From assembly GCA_029582165.1 (NCBI GenBank), contig CM055888.1:12034001-12098000 (forward strand): 64,000 bases of DNA, read 5' to 3'. Source of the stretch: Portulaca oleracea (lineage: Eukaryota; Streptophyta; Magnoliopsida; Caryophyllales; Portulacaceae). The notes beneath the pieces are model-generated. The model was not told the DNA's origin. It was given only the letters and a program-made list of their open reading frames with translations, and made no database searches. Both the position numbers and the translations under genes were made by a program. How positions within the stretch are numbered: position 1 is the first letter of the stretch; every line of letters starts with the position of its first letter. Positions 57,108-64,000 of the stretch are shown piece after piece.

Positions 57108-57495
57108 ATGATAACCATCTTGACTCAAGATGGTTCTTAACCATCTTCAATTGTTCATATTTCACATTTTTGTAACTTTTATTAATATTTTCTTTAATAA
57201 TTATATATATTTATCAATTATAATAATATAATACTTATTAGCTAGGTGAAAAAAATATAATAATAGCCTAATTTTAAGAATCATAGTAGAAAATCAACAT
57301 TTTATACATAGTTTATATTTATAAAATAAATATAAATAAATAATTATTTTTAAACTGTTTATAAGTTGTAATAACCTTGAAAATAATGAAACATACCTTT
57401 AGAATGATTTAAATACACTTACATTTCACTTTATTAGTGATTTAGAAAAAAATGCAAGATGGTTAAGAGCCATCTTGTGTCAAGATCTTTATCAT
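57108..57495. mobile_element. MITE with ATGATAA...ATCTTGACNCAAGATGG ends, copy 2
   Basis: The left ATGATAACCATCTTGACTCA and the inverted right ATGATAAAGATCTTGACACA are followed by AGATGGYTCTTAACCATCTT on both sides, giving TIRs of about 40 bp. The AT-rich interior is shared with 36592-36986 and 13150-13505. No coding capacity. Confidence 0.75.
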
Positions 57496-57805
57496 TTTCG
57501 TTTTTTATTATTATTTCATGGGAGGGAATATTTTATTGTATTTTTAAATCGACTTTTTTTTCTTTAATATGATTGGCCGATAACCCCTACAATCACTCTG
57601 GGTTGAGTATTTCAAATTTCGAATATATTACTTTTATATTATTATTGATTACATCAAGTTCAGATTCAACATATTTTTTAAGAGGAAAACCAAGCAGCGG
57701 ATTGGGTAACAAAATGTTGGCTTTCTTATCTATTATACTTTTGTGAAGTCTTGTACCCCTCTTTCTTTGGAACTAGTATTCGAACCCGTGTAAACTCGTG
57801 CGTTA

Positions 57806-58502
57806 TGTTGGGGAGATCCAAGGAGGGAGCCCACTTCAATCAAGGCCTATAGTACACAAGTTAAGTGAGGTTCCATTTTAAAACCAATTGGTGTTAAGAG
57901 GAGTAGCCCACTTGACTTATATACCATATCCTTTCTCTTTACTTTTCCGATATGGCCTATGGAATATTTTTTACTCATGGGGTGAATCCCAACAATCTCC
58001 CCCTTCACACATGAGTCTCTCCCCCTTGATCGGATTTTTACCAAGGTTTCAAGTCACCATTAGGAGCCCATCATAGCCGCACTTTACTCTACAGAGCCGC
58101 ACCATACTCCACCTGAGTCTTATGCCACCACTTTGCCTCAAGAGTCCCAACTGCACCTTACTCCACAGAGTCGCACCCTACTCCAATTGAGTCTCATGCC
58201 ACCACTCTGCGCATTCAGGAGACCCAGCCGCGCACGCGCTATGGTCCCTTCTCCTGTGCACGGTGATCGTCCCGCACATTGCGCGCGCCCAGCCGAACAA
58301 ACCATCGGCTCTAATAGCACTTGTTGGGGAGATCCAAGGAGAGAACTCACTTCAACCAAGGCCCATGGTACACAAGTTAAATGAGGTTCCATCTTAAAAC
58401 CAATTGGTGTTAAGAGGAGTAGCCCACTCGACTTATATACCATGCCCTTTCTCTTTACTTTTCCGATGTGAGACAATTTTTACTCATAGGTGAATACCAA
58501 CA
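57806..58502 (-). mobile_element. TRIM, copy B
   Basis: Terminal direct repeats start TGTTGGGGAGATCC (57806) and again at about 58322; the element ends CCAACA at 58502. CGTTA/CGTTG flank it (near-perfect target duplication). On the minus strand the right repeat is followed by TGCTATTAGAGC, a variant initiator-tRNA primer site, and the purine tract GAAGGGGGAGAT precedes the left repeat. It is therefore a minus-strand element of 697 bp with no coding region, about 85% similar to copy A at 34928-35625. Confidence 0.8.
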
Positions 58503-60328
58503 CGTTGCATGCACAGAGCCCAATTTAATTACATATTTTATGAAAATTATTTGATTTATTAACATTGTATTTAAAAAATAAGTTATCCATTATTTATTAC
58601 TTGAAAAGAGTTCTATTGTTGAATATTTGTTTTTAAAAAGAAGATGAAGATCATTATAACATATAGTCTTGAATACAATGTTGACTTCAAAAAATAATAA
58701 AATGTTGATTTTTTTAATATATATATCAAAAAAACATAGCTCATTTTTTAACCCTTATGACAAATAATTAATTAACTACTTTGATATTCTAGATTTTCTT
58801 TACTTTAACTGTTGAGAATTATATATTTTTCTTTTTTATATTATAAAAATAAGTTTAGTGAATACTAATCTTATTATAATAAATTATTTAATATGAAATA
58901 CATAAATGATTATTATAACCACCTTACACATTTAAGAAAAAAAAATGTCCTTAGTGTCTGCTTATTACTAATCTTATTATAATCAATTAAAAACATAAAT
59001 TATTATATAAAATATTTTGTTTTTAGTGAATACTCATTTTATTATCATCATCAATTTGTATTATTATATTTTATAATTATATTTATTTATTGTGAGTAGT
59101 AACTCATGTTCAATTAATTTGTATTAAACAATTTTTATAGAAGAAAAAAGAAACAATGGTCCATTAATGTATACTCCCTCCGTTCCATATTAATTGTCAT
59201 AATTTTGATTTTTACGGTCTCCAATGTTAATCTTTGATTGATAATTTTTTATATAATATATTATTAACAATTGCAATATTATACTTATATGATAATATTT
59301 TTCGTTATGAATCCAATGATGGTAATTTTATATAGCAACTCATTGTATATATTGAGAAATTTATGGTCAAAATTTTTGAAATTTGACTACACAATTTCCA
59401 AAGACGACAGTTAATATAGAACGGAGGGAGTACATATTAACATGGGTATATAACATGACTTTTTAAAAAAAGTTAAACATAATTAATTACAAACTTCCCA
59501 AAATGTCCTCGTTAGATGATAACCGCGTTTCATGACTATATTTTTAGGAGTTTTCTATAGTGAATTAGGGATAGTTTTGAGTGTGAACCTTAATTTTTAT
59601 TCCAATTTCGCTGCTACACTTAGTGTTTTTGTTTTGATTGATTGTAGTTCGATTGATTGTTATTAGTTTGTGCATGAATTCTTGATTAGAATCAATAGAA
59701 GGTTGTATTTTCCATGTTTATGAATATTCTTAAGGCCTTGGATATTTGTCAGTTTGAGATTAACTTGAGAAGTACTGAAAGGTGAATTAGGGTAATCTAA
59801 CTACCAACCTGTCTACCTAGGTTTGCGAAAGTTGAGAAAGGAGTAGTGAACTAGGGAATCATTTGATAACCTAACTTTTTGAGACGTTCAATTCTGTTTA
59901 ACCTAAAAGGCACACGAAAGTTGTTGATTAGGTTGTTTAGAATAATTCTATTTAGCATCGAAAGGGTGATAGGATTCAGAGGTTGTCGATTCTTGATTCA
60001 TTCTTGAATATATGATTGTGCAGGCTAGATTTTAGTAATCGAACTCGTTGTTAGGTTAGAATCTTCCTAGAAGTCTTTCTCTCTTGATAGAATCTGTGAT
60101 TGATTTTTCCTGCTTTATTAGTTTTATTAGTTTTTAAAACCTTTCAAAAATTAAAACCTGATAAGCTTAGCAATCGCATTAGAGGTAGTTTTTTTTTGTA
60201 CTGCTAATTGAGTTCATGTGGGATCGACCTTGACATGCTACTACGTACACCGTGGGCTTGCGGCCCTGTTATTAGAACTTACATATTTCGATTCACACCC
60301 TTTATATCCAGAAATATATATATATATA
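58503..60328. other. AT-rich spacer with a Stowaway MITE and LTR-like sequence
   Basis: No gene was seen. 59520-60300 has the look of a worn retrotransposon LTR or leader (GGGATCGACCTTGACATGCT then CTACGTACACCGTGGGC near 60215, as in some Ty3 LTR ends), but no partner was found. Short (AT)n at 60314-60328. Confidence 0.4.
59174..59430. mobile_element. Stowaway-type MITE
   Basis: CTCCCTCCGTTCCATATTAA at the left and the mirror TTAATATAGAACGGAGGGAG at the right, flanked by TA on both sides (59172-59173 and 59431-59432). Confidence 0.9.
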
Positions 60329-61216
60329 TGTTAGAGAAAAGTCAGTAGTAAGGTAACAGCGGAAGCGAATAATAGAATCGAAAACGAGATGACGGATATT
60401 ACGACAAAATTTAGGAACGAAAAATAAGCAATAAAATCAAACACCAGAATTACGTGGGAAACCGAAGAACTCGGAGAAAAACCCACGGACGGCGACAACC
60501 AGAAAATAATCCACTATGAGAAAGGAGGAGTACAACCTTATCACTATCACAGGGTGTGATGCGATCCACAAAAGAGATTACAATAACAATCTCTCAACAC
60601 TCAACTCACAATCTCTCAAGATACACTGGGGAAAATATTGGTGAGACCCCTTTCTCTCTCAATATTTTCTCTCTCTCTAGCTCTCTGTGTTTACCGATGT
60701 GTTTTTGGTGGAGAAATATGTACCCTATTTATAGGGAGAATTCCCTATAACCTAACTTGACTCCCATTCCAAATAGATTTAGAATCTAATACAATTAGGA
60801 AACCCAACACAATAAAGAAACCTAAATAATATCCTAATACAATTAGGAAACGAATAATTGTGAGATCAAGAGATTTGGTGATTTTAGGACACTTTCCTAA
60901 CAAACTCCACCTTGGACTAAAATCAACGAATCATCGGTCAAGATAAACATCTTGACTGTCACCATCAACACGCCCCTCCGCAGGGCGTGGCCCCGCAGGG
61001 CTCTCACATGCTTAGAACACCAACTAAGTCCAAACAATGTTCGAACTTAGCTATAGATAGAGGCTTGATTAACATGTCTGCAGGATTATCAGAAGTATGA
61101 ACCTTCTTCACCACGATCTCTCCTGCAGCAACTGTATCTCTAATGAAGTGATACCTGACGCTTATATGCTTGATCTTCGAATGATAAGTGTCATTCTTTG
61201 TCAGATGTATAACACT
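60329..61216 (-). mobile_element. Second Copia copy, inverted, 3' part only
   Basis: The LTR 60329-60902 is the reverse complement counterpart of 56122-56689. The adjoining 60903-61216 gives the end of RNase H on the minus strand ([20 protein letters not shown] to LVGVLSM), near-identical to the copy at 55815-56020. The reading is cut at 61216 by a CACTA terminus; the rest of the element is expected beyond the CACTA, outside the window. Confidence 0.9.
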
Positions 61217-64000
61217 CACTACAAGAAAAATGAGATTGGGCGACTAACATTTTTGACGCAATATGACAAGTTTTTGACGCCCTTTGTATAGGGCGGCGAA
61301 ACTCATTTTGTCGTTAATTCGACGTCCTATTCGCGAAGCCCTATTATAGGACGACAAAATATGAGAGTGCCGCCTTGTTTCAAAAGAGGGCGACAAATAT
61401 TTTCATGGTCCTACAAAATATTTTTTGACGCCCTCCAGCAAATAAGTGCCGCAAAATTATTTTTGCGGCCCTCTAATTTTGTGAGACAACCGAATTTTCG
61501 CCGCAGTCATAGCTAAATGTAGGCCACAAATTTTGTTTTGACGTCTTCCACATAGGATTATGAAAATTACTTTCATCATGATGTAGATATTCAATCATTG
61601 AGATCCTCTTTTCTTGTTCGGTGTTCTGTATTGTATTTGAACAAAAATAATATGCAATAGTAATTTGTAAACCAACATTTTCAACTAGCAAAAAGCATCA
61701 TAGTTCTTATAAAGTTAAAATATCCAACCTAAACACAAATGATAATAGAAGACAAACAAGTTTTAGCCCCCAAAATGTATACACTGAACATACATGCAAT
61801 ATATACACATATGTGCAAGACAAATCCAGTCGTGAAAAATTGTTTCTGCAAAGGATAACATTCACAGCAGCTTCCTTTATTGTCTTTGCTTCCATGCCAG
61901 CCATAATCATCGTCAAAATAATAATAGGCACACCCAATTTTCGCAGCAAAAACATCCATGTCAAAAAGAAGAAGTCATTAACTTTGCAGCCATGAAAGAC
62001 AAGACTTTTAGCTTCACAGATTGAGGGTAGGTATCTTCACTATCTTGTAAAACCTTTAATATGCCCACTTAGCCTTGCCTCCTTTGTCACCTTTTCCCTT
62101 ATAGATACCAACATGATAATAGATCAAATTCATTCCTCAATGTCATCAATCAATATAATACTTTCATAGGTCAATGACTTATGTTTTAAAAACAAACTCA
62201 GATTAGTTTGCAAGTAATGAAATGGCCAAACTGGTGCTAATTGACAACATCCACAAATATACTGAGGTATAATCATACTCACTAGCTACGAATAGATTAA
62301 ACAACTAACAATAAGCTAAGTTTGCTAATTAATGAATTGACCAAATAGGCAAATCACGACACCAATCTCACACAGAACAAATCCACCACACAGATCATTC
62401 GCTCAAATAATTCCTCTAAGAACTTTCATTTTAATTACTTCTCTTAACACCCTCACATAGTCACATGTCTAAGCATTATCATATCTCTCACTAGGTCTAT
62501 AGAGGGGATCTTTCTTTGTGCTGGAAGACACATTAGTCTCTCTCTTTCAATATGGACCATATAATAATATTCTTCTTCACTTATGGGTCAAATTGCACAT
62601 TTGACCAGAATATCATCGTCACAAACAAATAAAAATCTAGAACCATCAATTCAACACAAACCAATATTTTTGACTTGCCAATTTCAGCAAAAATAAGTCT
62701 AGCTCAAATTCCATAAAGCCCTGATTATTAAACGAGTTCTTTTACTTCCCACAGTTCAAATCATTCAAATTATCCAGTTGCAATTCCTATCTAAAAACCA
62801 ACTAGTAACATTAACAAATGCGAAAGTTCAAGGGATATATAATCCAACACATCATAATTATGACAAACTAATAAGTAGGGGGGGGGGGGGGGGAGGTAAC
62901 ATATGTACCTGATATGTTGCCTTTTGATTGCTTTAGAGAAACATAATGACAAGGCCATCTCTTTGTATAGCAACAAATCAGAGAGTATCTGACACCAACC
63001 AACAAACCATAGAGTATGTGAAATACATTTTCCTACAAGTTGATATCATGTATTCCATTAATTCCTTTCCCCCTAATATTTCAGAGCTCAAAAGCAAGCA
63101 ACAAACCAAAGAGTGTGACTATAAGAAATAATTTAAGGAAGATAAATCTTGTCTGTTACGTAGATCAAGCAAGCTGAAGCAGAAACTACCTCATGAAAAT
63201 ATTAAGCTCCAAATCCTATAGAATATGATAAGCATGTATTAACAATAATCACAAACTTAATACTGATGCCATTACCCATCATCAAATCCTATAGAACATT
63301 CCAACTAGACATAGCCTATACAATTAAAGGGGTTAAGCGCATTGACCCAGTTAATTAACCATAAATAGGTTCAAAATCTCAATCAAGGCCCATCTTATTT
63401 CATGGTGGATTTCATGTCGTTTTTGCTTTTATCAGACATAACTATATATTCAGAAATGCATTGAGTATTTTGTTTGCTCAAGAATTTCACACCTACAAGA
63501 AAACAGAGAAATAATATTGCAAAAATTTACTGGGTTACTCTATAATATAGATTATATTCCTTCATAAAAAAAAAAAAGTAGAAGCTACCTTAAGTTGTTC
63601 CAAGTTCAACAACAATTGAAGCTACCTAGTCCCTCCCCCATATCCCCTCCCCAATCCTCCAAATTTATTCACCTTTAAGTTTACAAATTCATCAAATATC
63701 CTTTTTCTCTGATGAACCAAATAATTCGTCAAACGTCATTATTCATCATTGTAAGTCTACTAGCCGTCAGTGATCATTCAACACAAAAAAACAGCAGTGC
63801 GCTAGAGTTGGGGGAGGGGAAGGGTCATCAAGACATAATATTAGGATAAGGTCCCATGGTTGTTGCAGAAGATTTACTTTTCAGTACTATTACAAGTTAT
63901 GTTATGTAAAGATGTAGTGCATGACTAAAGATTAGGTGGAACTCGGTAAATAAACAGGTGCCAAAATAGATTAATAAGGCTTTCAAGGATAAGAGCATTA
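61217..64000. mobile_element. CACTA transposon, left end (continues off the right edge)
   Basis: CACTACAAGAAAAATGAGATT at 61217 is a canonical CACTA terminus. It is preceded by ACT, the expected target duplication. Subterminal words such as GACGCCCT, GGGCGACAAA and GGGCGGCGAAA follow in both orientations up to about 61545. From 61550 to 64000 the DNA is AT-rich, with a G17 run at 62879-62895. I recognise no transposase or other gene there; short open frames have no domain signals, but intron-split coding cannot be excluded. Confidence 0.75.

Noticed and set aside
61550..64000. A coding gene inside the right-hand CACTA element
   Set aside because: Only short open frames without recognisable motifs; transposase exons may lie outside the window.

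Overview
This window is repeat-dominated nuclear DNA of a flowering plant, most likely a eudicot. The evidence is the mix of Copia, Ty3 (Tat/Ogre-like and a short non-autonomous type), TRIM, LINE, CACTA, Mutator (MULE), Helitron and MITE sequences, GT-AG split exons, AT-rich spacers, and two polygalacturonase-inhibitor (PGIP) type genes. The species cannot be fixed from the sequence. No bacterial operon, rRNA, convincing tRNA or CRISPR array was seen.

Layout. 1-2740: the LTR, primer site and broken gag of a minus-strand Copia element that runs off the left edge. 2741-5660: small elements, including a GTGG-rich MITE and a Helitron 3' end. 5661-10745: a solo LTR split by a 4.0-kb CACTA element with a 3-bp target duplication; the CACTA carries decayed exons of an SnRK2-type kinase. 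10746-14500: MITEs, a hAT-like element and a LINE fragment. 14906-16376: a Pack-MULE with a perfect 9-bp target duplication that holds pieces of a BRO1/ALIX-like gene and a GRF-like gene. 17004-18005: an intact PGIP gene on the minus strand, with a Helitron end about 136 bp upstream of its start codon. 18743-25860: a 7.1-kb MULE inserted in a MITE. It encodes a transposase-SWIM-OTU protease fusion (minus strand, three exons, one premature stop) and a broken plant-mobile-domain gene (plus strand). It also holds a 0.6-kb inverted duplication and a GC-rich intronic palindrome.

27278-31214: a complete-ended 3.9-kb non-autonomous Ty3 element (target duplication GAAGT) whose LTRs carry six copies of a 12-bp palindrome just upstream of the TATA box. 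32680-34500 and 40930-43065: LINE remnants, the second partly triplicated. 34928-35625 and 57806-58502: two related TRIMs. 37123-38306: a second PGIP-like gene with one frameshift near its end. 43207-52853: a Tat/Ogre-like element reduced to a gag fragment plus several tandem-repeat tracts, among them a hairpin family whose stems show paired base changes. Its 3' LTR is fused to a 5'-truncated Copia element (52854-56689). A second Copia copy lies inverted at 60329-61216 and is cut by another CACTA element that continues past the right edge.

Only the PGIP genes look like ordinary host genes. The rest records nested insertion, and three elements carry gene fragments or added protein domains.
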